Source: Aquatica leii (lineage: Eukaryota; Arthropoda; Insecta; Coleoptera; Lampyridae). From it: a stretch of DNA of 64,000 bases. Positions 46,380 to 57,841 of the stretch are shown piece after piece. Below the pieces are notes generated by a model. That model was not told where the DNA came from. It did no database searches and was given only the letters and a program-made list of their open reading frames with translations. The stretch spans positions 24,366,354 through 24,430,353 of the forward strand of contig CM069432.1 in NCBI GenBank assembly GCA_035610365.1, in the 5' to 3' direction. Every line of letters starts with the position of its first letter. Position 1 is the first letter of the stretch. A program made the translations under genes and the position numbers.

Positions 46380-46640
46380 ATCTTCTAGTACTTGCGTTTG
46401 GAAGTTAGTTGTACTATCGAGCCAGCACAAGCAACTTATTCAGAATCACCACATTACATCTGGTTGTGATCACCACAGTGTTAGGCGCACTTTACAAGCT
46501 CTTTGCTGTCACTTCTACTGGCCTGATGAGACCTAACGTTGATGAGTTGATACGTTATTGTTCTTGTTAAAACTTGCAACGAAGCAATCCTATTAGGTTA
46601 CGTTACGTTTTGCAAACAACGACGAAGCTTTCCAACACTG
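46380..46640 (+). pseudogene. Integrase zinc-binding domain remnant
   Basis: The reading across this stretch gives VWKLVV-like linker sequence, then HHITSGCDHHSVRRTLQALC and HFYWPDE, then VDELIRYCSC. This is the HHCC zinc-binding domain that opens retroelement integrases (H..H...VRRTL..L...FYWP...V......C..C). Single-base frameshifts separate the pieces. The catalytic DDE core is not recognisable downstream. Only about 120 bp separate the gag end from the linker, leaving no room for reverse transcriptase. Confidence 0.65.
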
Positions 46641-47269
46641 GTGTCTACACGTTTACATAAGTATCGTGCTGTCTCTTTAGATGTAAAAGTCGCTGATATT
46701 GCTTTTCCATCTCCTTCTTTAGTCGCTTTTAATTATTCTTTGCTGACTTCTTCTAATCGTTCTCTTTTCTTTCATAGGCGTCCCGAGAATCGTAAGTGCT
46801 AGTTCACCTTTTGGGATTTCGACTTTCGATCTATTCTTCTGGTTAATGTCTTTTGGTTTTAATGGCTCCATCCTGTGAATACGTTATTGGTATTTTGTTT
46901 GTTGTGATTTGGATGCTATCTATTTGCTTTCACCTATTTTGCTGTCACCGATATTCGTTTTTTGGTTAAATTTCTGCTAAATCTTTTTGGTTTGATTTCT
47001 TCTCTGTGTTACTACAGGACAGACTACATCTCTCTTTGTATATAGTTATATCTGTTTAGTCGGGCTTTTTGGATTGGTACGTCATCTCTAAGATTCTCTC
47101 GTCTGCTTTTAGATTTGGTTTTTCTTTTCTCGAGTTTCCTATTCCGCTTGTCGGCATTAAAGTCTTGTGGTAAATTATGCAATTTAGGACAACAATTGGT
47201 ACGCTTTTGTTCTATGACTAACCGATATCTTTTCTGTTATCTTTCTTTTTCTTTTTTTCTATATATTAT

Positions 47270-48952
47270 TGTTACAATATTTGTTATAATCCAATGGGGG
47301 AGGTGGAGAAAAAAAGAAAGAAAGAACAAATTACTTAAATTAATTACCAAGATGTTGTTGCTTACCTTTCGGCTAGCCTCACCGTAGATGGTCGTCGGGT
47401 AAAAGAAAATCGTAAGACACCAAGTTTTCTTTAGGTAAGCTAAATGCCTAAGTGCGCCACCTCTTCTCGAATTTTTGTCAAAGATAAACAGTCTAGGTAG
47501 GAGAAAAAGAGATCCTAGACCCGAGGTCCCCCAAAAGAAACATAGTACAAATCAACAATAACTATTTATTAAGGATATGTATCAATAGCCAATTCCGGAA
47601 CGGAAAAAGCCACTCGACGGTTACGCCACTGGTCTAATCCGCAATTAAATTACCTTACATAACACCACAAAATTGTAACAATATACATACAAGATGAAAG
47701 CAGGTCCCAAAAATAGACTTTGGGAGCCAAAAAAGAAAGTTTAAAACGTTAATATTTAAAAGGTATTACCGCGGCTACCGTAACTTGTAGCAAAATTTAT
47801 CCGCGTTAAAGTACGTAACACCGCCCGTGGACCTTGACGTCAAGTTCAGCACGACCGGTAATAAAAGTATCATTAAATTAGTTTACGACAGAAAACGGTA
47901 TAGCTCCCAAATTTCTACCATTGACAATGGTAATATTCTTTTATATAAAACAACAAAAAATTAAGTGTAGGTTACGTTAAATAATCATTATAGATCAACC
48001 ATTACAATTAAGGCGTCTGGTAAACATCGTAATTAATTCTATTAACATTATAAAGAAAAGTGACGTTAAATATTATTAATCAGAATTAATTAATTAATTA
48101 ACTTCCCAAAAGTTCATTAAATCGTTCAATTAAAATAAAAGGAATTGTAGTCGAAAAAAAGGTGTACCGGATGTACAAGATAACGTTCGAACTACAAGAG
48201 CATCTACATATAAAGTCCGCACTGTTTCCACTTAAAACGAAACGCCGCGTACGTAGCAAGAGCAGCAGTCGTGACCCCGAAGCGCGTGGACGAAATGAGC
48301 CGACGGCTAGTGATCCCCCGCGGTTCCACGTTTAATGATCTTATAAATACCTCGATACTTCATTCCCCCAACCTTTAGCACAGCGCCAACGTTCCACTGA
48401 GATCCTTTTTACTCTGCAACCAGGCTTACCGCCTCAGTTCAGCGATTCCAAAAGCGCGTGGTCCCCCATCTTCAACAGAACTCGTAGGAAAATTCCACCA
48501 GACATGTAGAACCCAACAGTAAAGACGAAAAGACGAAAGAACGAAAGACGAAAGAGCTAAAAGAGCGAATATTAGTTGATAAGCCTCCATTTTCTTAACC
48601 ACGTGCGAAATACTAACCTACTTTATGAGGTTTGCAGCAAAATACATCGATCTTTTAGGGTATGAATCGAACGTTTAATCGGATTTGATATTGATTGCTA
48701 AAATAAAGCGTCGTTGAAGTAGATATTAAACGATGAAAAAGGAACTTTATGTTTGTTACCCATCCGACTTTCCACGTTCTTTACACAGCAAAACGACGAG
48801 TAAAAATGAATTTTGTAGATGGCCGACTATTCTCGAGCGCCCTCTACGAGCGTAACTTAAAATCACGACTCGAGGTCGAGTATTATCCGATTCTACGGTA
48901 AGTTGCCTACCATCAGGCGGATTTTCGCTCAATTTCGAATTTACAAGTTACA
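47270..48952 (-). mobile_element. Solo LTR, family E
   Basis: A 1683-bp unit begins TGTTACAATA and ends CAAGTTACA, with a perfect 4-bp duplication TTAT (47266-47269 and 48953-48956). It splits sequence that is continuous in copy C near 3090, which confirms it as an insertion. It is distinctly richer in G+C than its surroundings around 47580-48500. It shares the TGTTAC-type end with family A but has no clear internal match. Strand is provisional, chosen because a TATTTATAAG box-like word reads on the minus strand. Confidence 0.8.
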
Positions 48953-49625
48953 TTATATGGGCGGCTGGTTAAGCATTGAAGGGTTGGTCACCTTACGGTG
49001 AAAAAAACGAATCAGTTATTTACATCTTGTCTTATCTTTCTGCATTTGTCTATTTTCTTCTTTTCTTGTATTTTTTGCTTTTATTTTTCTTTCTTTTATT
49101 TTTATTTTGTTCTTTAACATTCGCTTTTACACTTTCTTTTTTTTTCTTTTTAGTAACTTCTTTCTTTAGTGTTCACTCAACTATGTTTGTTTTCTTTTAC
49201 TTTTCTTTCTCAGTTATTTCTCTTGCTTGATTAGGTTTAATGGGTTTTTGTTTTATTGTGCTTGGGTTGAAACTTGGAATAGACTGCAAAGTTGCTTCTT
49301 GTACCTACGTATTTCCGCTTAGTCAGCATTTTTTATTTTGTAAGTCACTGTTAGAATATTTTTCTCTTATGTTTTTTTTGCTTTTAGAATATCCTAATCC
49401 GTTCTTCGGCATTTACGCCCCAATGTGACATTCCTACACGACGAGCGCGACCCATGACGTTCGATTAGCAAGTGAAGCTTCTTATTCTTTCTTATTTACT
49501 CTTATTACTATTCCTTTCTTTCTTTTGGTTTTGTTTTGTGTTTGATTGGCGTACTCGTTTTTTTTGGTAACTTTGAAGTTGTGACTTTTAGATTACTGAT
49601 TTTTTTTCTCTGGAAGATTTTGTTT

Positions 49626-49982
49626 GATACGCCCACTTTCGTGGTTGACTGTCAACTTTTAAAACATGATTTGATTTCATCCGGTAACGTTTGTACAACT
49701 CCGTGTATCGGTGTCTACACCCAACAAAGTTTTTATCATTAATTTATTGTATGCAGTTCCACGTGAATATCTAATCGAATTTTTTGGCTATCTCAGCAAA
49801 AGTCTATTTGGAGCAAGACGTTATATTTTTTGTATTGGGATTTAAATTGATTCTTTCATAATTGTCCATAGCGGGTTTCCATACCTCCACACGTTTCCTT
49901 TGACGGTGAACATAACAAGCAGATGGCATTTGTAAAAATTTGTATGACATCTCAAGTTGCTGTAATTAAACAATTCAACCAA
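49626..49982 (+). repeat. 3' LTR of copy B, truncated
   Basis: A direct repeat of 44026-44401 with about 85 percent identity by eye. The match stops after TGTAATTAAACAATTCA. Confidence 0.65.
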
Positions 49983-49985
49983 ATT

Positions 49986-52144
49986 TGGTTAGTATTTTTT
50001 ATTTATATTCTAATTTTTTAATCTTAGTTTTTGTTTGTATAATAAACTAATTATTATTAGCGAAAGATGTCTAATTAAGTTCTTAAAATCAAATATTAAA
50101 AAATACATAAATATGTGGAGCAGACTTTAAGAAGATTAAAATATTATTTTAAATTCTTTTTTGTTGTGTGATAATTAGAATTTTCAAAAACGTTTAAAAC
50201 TTATTTTTTAATTTAATTTAAACACGTTTCAACTTTAATCACAAAATGTGAAAAAAAAACTGTCATGTTTAATAAACTACAATTAGATTATTAAATTGAT
50301 TTTAAAATGTTATTTTAATAAACGCCCAGTAATTTCATTACCCTGACAACAAATTTAGTTGACTTAAGCACTTTTGTAATAAACAAAAAAAATTTGTTTA
50401 CAGATCGTTTTTAGTACAAATTTCATTTTGATTAAAAGCAATAAATAAGTAAAAGTTCTTTCTCATTTATAAAAAGCGATATTTTTCTTAGATAAAACGT
50501 TTAATTGTTCCGGTGTTTGAAGAACTGAACCGGATTTTCCCTTAATATATTTTTTAGATAAAATCCATTATTTTTTCCACTACTAAATTTTTAGCCATTT
50601 TAATTTAAATCAATTGTTTCTTAATTATTTGTTGTAATCTCAACTAGGTCGCTTTTAATCATATTTAAATTAGGTTTACGATTAAAGAGCGTTTGGAGTA
50701 TTATGACTTTATAAACATGTCCATGTGATAGTAATAACTAAACACAGATATACATAGGTCGAATGGCATTAGGGCTACAATAAATCATCTAAATTGCATA
50801 CATTACTATCAAATATACAAAAGCTAACGAGATAAGTGCCCGCATTTAGCAAATGCACGAAATGAACCAAATTCACGGACTAAAACAAAACGGGAAAATG
50901 ATTCATCGTTATTGCTTTTGTACAGAAATTTCAAATGCCATAAGTTTACATTTTCTAGATTTTTATTTTTTCGGTTTTTTTTATTGTGGTTTTTTTTTAA
51001 AATATAGTGCAACTTCCTTCTTAATTGAATCATTCGTGCATGCAACGAGAAGCACAAAAGCAAGGAGAACACATTTGTCACAAATGGTATCACAATGTGA
51101 CGATTAAATCGGAGTTACGATTTAACTCTAACCCTGTAAATCAGCGAAATGTGCAAAAGGATTATTGAGTAGAGTTCTGTCTTGGAATTACTGCATTAGC
51201 ACTATTGTATTCGGCAATTTTCTTACCGACGTTCTACATGAATTACATGCCAGTTAAAATACCAGATTTGCATTGTCTAATCAAGTTTCGGATTAAGCAC
51301 AACAAAAAAAGCTAATTAAAAACAAAATTGTTTTTTTTTGTTTTTATTTTATTTATTTTACGTTTGCTTGTTTAACATCATTTTGTAAAAATATCGATTT
51401 AAACTTAAAACGCATTGTAAAAAATCTTATTAACAGTAACATAATAAATTCTAATACCAATAAATCGTAAAAAACTTAGTTTTTAAAAAGTATACACAAT
51501 TTAAATCGCAAAGAAATCACATTTTTACCAAGTTTACTGAAAATACAAAGTAACTCAAAGATAACGTATTTACGCATGTTTAAATAAGGTAATGTTACGT
51601 AGGTCAATTAAAAGAAACAAATAACACTGCAAAAATAAAGATAAATATGCCAAACAAGTAATAACGCCTTATTGCGTCTCTACTTAGCAACGTTAAAATG
51701 TCGCAATTATTAATCGCTTCAATTGATACATTTGTTTGTTAAAAAAATCTTTATTAATAAAAAATTATTAGAAAATTAAAACATAGATTAAAATTAGCGC
51801 TTGTAATAAAAATACCATATACAGCACGCTATTTACAAAACGAGTATCTTTATTGTACACAAGTCGTATACAAAATCATCTGTAACGATTGCAACAAATG
51901 TTACGTAGTGCAAACAGAACAAAAAACAAAAAATCATACAGTCTATACGACTGTAAAAACAAAGAACCTAAATCACTGTACATAATATAAATACAGGCTA
52001 TAACTTTGATTTGTCGAACCCCACAATCTTAGATGTGGAAAACAATGTTTTAATAAACGATTGATGTCAGAAATTATTTTCATCACTAAACACAACAGTA
52101 ATATGTATTTTTATACTGACACTAACAACTTAACAGCATTTGCT
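49986..52144. other. AT-rich spacer
   Basis: No gene recognised. Short frames on both strands around 50820-51110 overlap each other and carry no motif. Confidence 0.45.
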
Positions 52145-53345
52145 TCTTCTTCTTCTCATTTCCTTTTGCCTTTTCAGACGTCACGGTCCTCTTAACCCAT
52201 TCCTTCCATGCTTTTCTATCTCTTGCTAAAGAATGTTTCTCTTCCTTTGTTTTTCTATTTTTCTTCTATGTTTTTCTATCTGGTCTAGTTATTATCTTCT
52301 TGGTATTCATTTTTTTCCCTGTTTTCATTATTTTCTTCGTCAGCCGGTTGTCATTCATTCTTATGTCCGTTCCATAGTAGGTTTATGTCTTTAATTCTTT
52401 CTAATATTGGTGTTCGTTTTGTTTCTTTCTTTATAGTTTTATTTTTAACGTGGTCTCATTTTGTGTTCTCTGCTATTTTCCTAAGGTGTTTCCTTTCCAT
52501 CGTATTTATCTCACTTTTATGTTTTTTTGTCCATGTTCAATTTTCCGCTGCGTATGTAATTGTTGCAATTGTCATTATGTTGTTTATTTTTTTTTTCGTT
52601 TCTATGTCTATTTCTTAATGTCTTAGTATATGGTTGAGTGCGTAATATAGTTTTGTTAGTTTATTTGATCAATTTGTTATTTCTGCGTCTATTTTTTCAT
52701 CATTTGTTAGTATCGTGTCTAGATAGTTGAATATTGTTATTTTTCTAGAAATTTGTTCCTGAATTTTATTTCTTTGTTCATATTCTCATTTGGTTTTTAT
52801 TTATGATCAGCAATTTTGTTTTGTTGTTGTTTACTTTCATTGTTTTTCATTTATTTCTTTTACCCATCAATCAACTACATCGTCCGCTATTTATTAATAT
52901 GGGTTGTAGCTTGTATCTTACGGTAATTTTTAAGTTTTTTTCTTGGTTTATTCTACTATTCTGTCCATTATTATCAAGAATAAAAGTGAACTGAGGCTGT
53001 CTTGGTATTTGTCTACAGGTCGTCTTTCTTTATTTCTTTTAGAGTTTGCGAAATCGTTTATTTGTCTTATCTTAGTATTCTTTTTGTCTTTCCTGTTTTT
53101 TTTAGTTTGTATAAGACTATTTTGCTGTATGTTATTTTTTGGCTCTTATTTACTATTTCCTCTAGTTTTGCTACTCCTACTCTATGGTTTGAACATATTT
53201 CCGCTTTTTTTCTTATTTCTATGCCTTATACTGTTTTTTTAGTGTGTAAATACTATATAATCGAACAAGCTTTTTGCGTTACGTTTTTCTGCTACATTTC
53301 TTTGACAGAACTCGATCATTCTCTTCCCGTTACTATTTAATGCTT
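52145..53345 (-). mobile_element. RTE-like non-LTR retrotransposon fragment, copy 2
   Basis: The minus strand ends in GAAGAAGAAGAAGC (52147-52163), like copy 1 at 29320-31258. Just before lies a W-containing C-terminal block (SMEGMG-type, from a KAWKEW motif). Further up are pieces such as SLSSLLFILIMDRIVE in the motif B region, and at the 5' end NSNGKRMIEFCQRN, the end of an RTE-type endonuclease. The plus-strand hydrophobic frames here are the complement of this A-rich sense strand and are not genes. It is internally deleted and full of stops. Confidence 0.6.
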
Positions 53346-54023
53346 GCTCTCCATATTTTCCTATGCATCCCATGCCTATATTTTAGAGTACGATGATTAA
53401 ATTTTTACTTATTTTACAAACGTATTATTGAAATTTAGTTAAAAAATGTATGCAAAGTACGTTGTTGTTCATATACAGAAACAAACCTGAGAATAAAATT
53501 GATAACATAAACCGAAATTATGATTATTATAAACGATGTTTTTTCTATTTAGTAACATAGGTCTGGTCTTTAATGAAGTGATGACACTACGCGACTGATA
53601 ACATTATCCGTAATTCTAATAAGCGGCGTGCACTGTAGTATATATAAAATAAAAATTTTAAATTAAAGAATGGCAAAATTAAAAATAATTTAAACAAAGA
53701 ATATAGCAACAAACGTGGATTTAATTGAGAAAGTATTGCTACTGTATTTATTTGGACATTTTAGGTACTTTAATTGTCTTATTAGGATCTTGAAAACGCC
53801 TTGGTAATAAGTATCGAGCACTTAAGTTAATTCTGACTTTTTGGAGGAATATGAAATTCAAATAAATTTAAACAACTTGTAACAACTCGTTATTACAACT
53901 TGTATAGGTTTATATTGTTTATTATTCACAAAAAATTCATATTTGTTGGGCCTATTCTTTGCCTTAATTACATCAGAATATCAAATAAAGAGCTTAATAG
54001 CCTAAATAAACTTTGATTAAAAA
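53346..54023. other. AT-rich spacer
   Basis: Nothing recognised. Confidence 0.4.
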
Positions 54024-54540
54024 TTTTTTTTTGTTCAACATCATATACGAAAACATTCAAGGAGCGACCATGAAATCATCATTTTCTCCGGTCATCGCCC
54101 ATATATTTAGGGAAAACTTTAAAGTGTTGGTTTCAATACGTAGATGACACTTCATAATATAATCTAACAGAGACAACCTTAACAACTTCCTAAATCACAT
54201 TAATACTTTAGAACCAAACATAAAATTCACGATAGAAATCAATTCAAACAGAAGCATTCCGTGCGTGGACGTATCAGTCACCCGGAAGATAGACAACACC
54301 CTAAGACACAAATTATACAAAAAATTAAGACACACCAACAGATACGTCGATACGTAATTCCAACCATCACTCTGCTCAAAAATTAAAAGAGTACCTAGAG
54401 ACAAAACCCAACTGCATCAAAACTTATTTAACGCATGCATTGAAAAAAAACGGAACCACTATTCTTCTATATATAAAAGGTTGCAAGGACAGAATAGCCA
54501 ATATACTTAGTGAGAAAACACAAACCGAAAACAAAAAGGC
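54024..54540 (+). pseudogene. Penelope-like reverse transcriptase fragment
   Basis: The plus strand reads QGATMKSSFSPVIAHIF, the PLE form of the RT region before the catalytic box. It continues with a damaged catalytic YVDD region (QYVDDTS in another frame), LNNFLNHINTLEPNIKFTIE, SIPCVDVSVTRKID and LRHTNRYVDT, then YIKGCKDRIANILSEK. This order (PV.A..., YVDD, LN.F..HLN, HTNRYL, YIKG) is characteristic of Penelope-like elements. There are several stops. Its 3' end joins the truncated Mag-type element directly near 54541. Confidence 0.65.
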
Positions 54541-54559
54541 ACAACATTTTATTCCCCTA

Positions 54560-55328
54560 ATTGTTGCTATTCTATTAGCGTCAGTTGACATTCCATCTGC
54601 TGAAAAGACATGACCAAAATAATTAACAGTGTTGCGTAAACTGAACTTAGTTAGGATTAAATTTAACTCCATTTACAATAGCTCTTTTCATAACAGCATT
54701 TAAAATTTGATCATGTTTCTCAGAAGAATCTGCAGCTATCAACAGGTCATCAATGTACACTTGCACACCCTTAAGGTCTCCAAAATGTTTCTGATTTACT
54801 GCTTGAAAATATTCTGGTGCCATATTTAGCCCAAAAGGCATACGATTAAATTTATAACAACCAAAGTGTGTAGCAAATGCACAAAGATTACTAGATTTTT
54901 CAGTAAGCTCTACCTGCCAGAAACCTTCCTTTAAATGAAAGACTGTCAAAAACTTTTTTCCCTGAAGTTTTTCAATGATATCTTCCAGGGTGGGAATGAG
55001 TACAAATGCAGGCCTTCTAATTTCTAAATTTAAATCACGTAGATCCAAGCATAATCTTAATGATCCATCTTTTTTTTAACAATGACAATGTTACTATGTT
55101 ATTAACCCAACCAGAAGGATTTTCAACCTTTGAAATAATTTTTTTCTTTTTTAAACTTATCAAGGTTTTCTTTAATTTGTGGCGAATAGGTATCCTTCTT
55201 GGGGGATTAACAACCGGCACGGCCTTATTATTTACTTGAATTTCACACTTATCTCTAAACTTACCCAGACCTTCAAATAATTTTGAATTGTTCTTAATGA
55301 ATTCATCCTTAGTGCTAAACTTAACCAT
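54560..55328 (-). pseudogene. Mag-type reverse transcriptase, broken and truncated
   Basis: The region opens with the RT approach (PVVNPPRRIPIRHKLKKTLI, then VENPSGWVNNIVT). It continues DLRDLNLEIRRPAF, LTVFHLKEGFWQVELTEKSS (motif A, where the catalytic aspartate of FSKLDA-type reads as H), FNRMPFGLNMAPEYFQ (motif B) and VQVYIDDLLIAADSSEKHDQ (motif C, YIDD intact). It breaks off in the thumb. A frameshift near 55040 joins the two halves. Inactive. Confidence 0.75.
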
Positions 55329-55345
55329 ACATCATCAACATTTTT

Positions 55346-55621
55346 CTAGCATACAATGAGCTTTAACTTTGAACATGATTTAAGACCTAATAAAGGAGAA
55401 ACAGCTTTATCCACAATTATAAAGTTATCGATAAATTCAAATTCGTTGCACTGCACTTTAAGTGGAACGACACCTAGAGGCTTTAAACCACCACCACCAA
55501 ATGCCTCCAACATTATTTGTGTATCTCGTAGCTGCGACTCTGAAACGCCAACTTCCCTCAGCATTTTACGTGACAGTACGTTTACATCAGCATCTGTGTC
55601 TAATTTAAATTGAATAGGCAC
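55346..55621 (-). pseudogene. Mag-type aspartic protease with altered active site
   Basis: The frame reads FKLDTDADVNVLSRKM, corresponding to the DTGA active-site turn of retroelement aspartic proteases, and later VSPLLGLKSCSKLKLI, the usual closing ILG/LLG block. The active-site glycine reads as aspartate (DTDA), which should abolish activity. A stop separates this frame from the following RT frame. Confidence 0.7.
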
Positions 55622-55737
55622 CCGATTATCACCAACATTTACAGTTTGAAACCACGAGTTAATCGATAGTACCTTATTGTTCCGATTAGTTACTCCAATG
55701 ATGTTGATTGCAAAGTCAGATTCCCTGAAGCACTTTC

Positions 55738-56500
55738 ACATTCTTTACTTTACACGAAATTGCAAAATGATTTAATTGTCCACATTTACGGCACTTTTTC
55801 CCAAAAGCAGGACATTCACGAACTCCATGCAAAGTTTAACATCTTCTGCATTGAAAATTTTTACCAAACTGCCTCTCATTTTTAAGTAATTTCTTACCAG
55901 CACCACCAGATTTTGGAACTGACTTCTCCTTGATAGCCTCAACTTCATCTGGGAATCCTTACAAATTTCTAGCTTGTGATTTGGAAATTTCAGCAGCTCG
56001 ACATAAATTTACAGCTTTTGATAGGTCAAGACCTTCCACACGTAACAATCTTTCCTGTATGGCCTTGTCATAAATTCCTAAAACAATTCTATCACGAATC
56101 ATCTCTTCACATAAAGCATCAAATTCGCAGGGCTTCGACAATTTCTTAGTATCCGTTAAGAACTGATCAAAACCTTCAGCTTCTTGTTGAACTCGACTGT
56201 AAAATTTGAAACGCTCAAAGACAATATTTTTCTTGGGGCTACAGTGATCCTCAACCGTTTTTGGTACATTATGTAACGACACCCTTTCAGTTTCGGATAA
56301 CGTGAACGTATTATATATTTCCACTGATTCTTCACCAATTATATTTAACAATTGCAATTTTTGTTTCATCATCTTTCTTACATTTGTCGGATGCCTTAAG
56401 TTAAATTTCGAAGTTTTGTTTAAATTTGCGCTAGTTCTCACTTAAATTTCCTTGCAGTGACAAATTGGCCGGGGGTTTAAATTCCATTTCGGCGTGGTTT
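55738..56500 (-). pseudogene. Mag-type gag with zinc knuckles, broken
   Basis: It begins MEFKPPANLSLQGNLSEN, then after a frameshift runs QKLQLLNIIGEESVEIYNTF, ERFKFYSRVQQEAEGFDQFL and EEMIRDRIVLGIYDKAIQER. These are typical Mag gag blocks. Near 55735-55860 there are two zinc knuckles: CRRC, a stop, then H and C of the first, and CRKCGQLNHFAISC for the second. The stop inside the first knuckle and at least one frameshift disable it. The gag would package element RNA. Confidence 0.7.
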
Positions 56501-56647
56501 TCTTTTTTATTGCTACAAAACTTTTTTAGCTTAAATAGGTACAACACTAAATTTTCTCTTTTTTTTTGTGTTATAATGTAACTTAACTTATATTTCTTAA
56601 AACTTTGTAAAAACACTTACAAATAAGCTAACGCCTCGACTGCGCCA

Positions 56648-57797
56648 TATTGTGTCTTCTCAATAACAAGACAATAATAATTTAAAAAATTTTTTTAATA
56701 ATTCAGAACATTGACATTTTGTAACTGCCCCAAAACCGGCACCCACTGCTGCCAACTCCGACACGAGTCAACGCTTGAGAATAGTTTAAAAGCTTTAAAA
56801 ACAAAATAATTACAAATAAGTCTCGTCTTTTAAATTTTTTTGTTAAATTTAAACTATACTTAAATTTTATAAAATATACATAATAATATTAGAATTGAAT
56901 TAAGCTTTGTTATATTAATTTTTTATTTAGCTGTGTCACAGTGTGAACTATTAACTTAGGAATCAATTTTTATTAAACGAGTACGATTTCGATAGTTTGA
57001 TGTTTGGGAATGTTGTAGCTCGAACTTTAGCAATTATAAAATGTCTGAAATAAAAATTAATTATAAGGTTTATCGTATTATTTGTCAATTAAATGATATT
57101 TATACTTTGTTATTATTAAGTGCAAAACAAGGATCGCTCTACAGACACATACCCAGAAAACTTTGTTGAAATAGCGCTTTTTGTAAAAATAATTAAATTG
57201 CTAAGTATAAATTTTGTTGTTAATTGCTTGGTCATTACATAAAAAGTTCGTTGTAGTAAAAAAACTTTTCTTTAATCGTTATAGAGAAACCATAACAATT
57301 TTTTTTATTACTGAAGTTTTTTATAGATTCTAATTAATAATTGCATAATTAATTTTGAAAAAAATCGTTTATGACTACAAGACATAAAAAACTTTTTTAA
57401 ATGTAGCAATAGCAACGTTTGAGTTTTAGTGCGATCAGACAAACGTTTCTATTAGATCAGAACTTTTATTGTTTGGAATATATCAAAACATGTCCGTTTG
57501 AATGCTTTTTATATACCGAAAAACTTTCCAGATTTCTTTGAGCGTTAAAACAAAATTTCTTGTTTGTTTTGTTGCATTTAAATTTACGTTAAATTAGTAA
57601 AAAGCGCTTTTACCGAAATGGTTTATAAAAATTTCAGTAACTTGCGTGTAATAAAATTAAACAAAATGCTTTAGGGAACGCTTTATACTTTTTTTAAAAT
57701 TGCATTAGGAGGTAATAAAAATAATGAAGGAAACGTGAATTATTGTGTTTTTCTTCAGAACGTTACTGGTCGCTTAAACAAGAAGATAAGTAAAACT
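56648..57797. other. AT-rich spacer; part of the Mag LTR, then 3' flank of the MARCH-type gene
   Basis: The first 100-150 bases may belong to the Mag LTR (AACTGCCCCAAAACCGGCAC block at 56720-56740). The rest is A/T-rich without motifs. Confidence 0.4.
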
Positions 57798-57841
57798 TTA
57801 TTTACTGAGGTCGTACAAATAAAATGAACACTTACAAATTT

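Larger units (their letters stand above)
44026..49985 (+). mobile_element. LTR retroelement lacking reverse transcriptase (gag-integrase), copy B
   Basis: Direct repeats at 44026-44401 and 49626-49982 (ACGCCCACTTT...TGTAATTA.ACAATTCA) are the LTRs; the downstream one appears truncated. Between them are gag (45487-46260), the integrase zinc-binding region (46380-46640), and a T-rich downstream region shared with copy C at 1-4090. Reverse transcriptase and RNase H motifs are absent. A solo LTR of another family splits the downstream region (47270-48952). The order gag, integrase linker, integrase is the same in copy C, which suggests the deletion is a property of the family and not of this copy. 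Confidence 0.6.
54545..56647 (-). mobile_element. Mag-type Ty3/gypsy retrotransposon, 3'-truncated
   Basis: The order on the minus strand is primer-binding site, gag, zinc knuckles, protease, reverse transcriptase. The site at 56637-56647 reads TGGCGCAGTCG on the minus strand and matches the 3' end of tRNA-Ser, as in Mag elements. The element ends in the RT thumb region (NYFGHVFSADGMSTDANRIA) near 54545, where a Penelope fragment begins; RNase H, integrase and the 3' LTR are missing. LTR sequence should lie just above 56648 but its outer edge could not be fixed. Confidence 0.75.

Noticed and set aside
48976-49742. Hydrophobic plus-strand open frames
   Set aside because: They lie in T-rich retroelement sequence homologous to 2840-3300 on the minus strand; the hydrophobicity comes from base composition, and I recognise no conserved membrane protein.
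52385-53340. Series of hydrophobic plus-strand frames that look like membrane proteins
   Set aside because: They are complements of the A-rich sense strand of the RTE-like copy on the minus strand.
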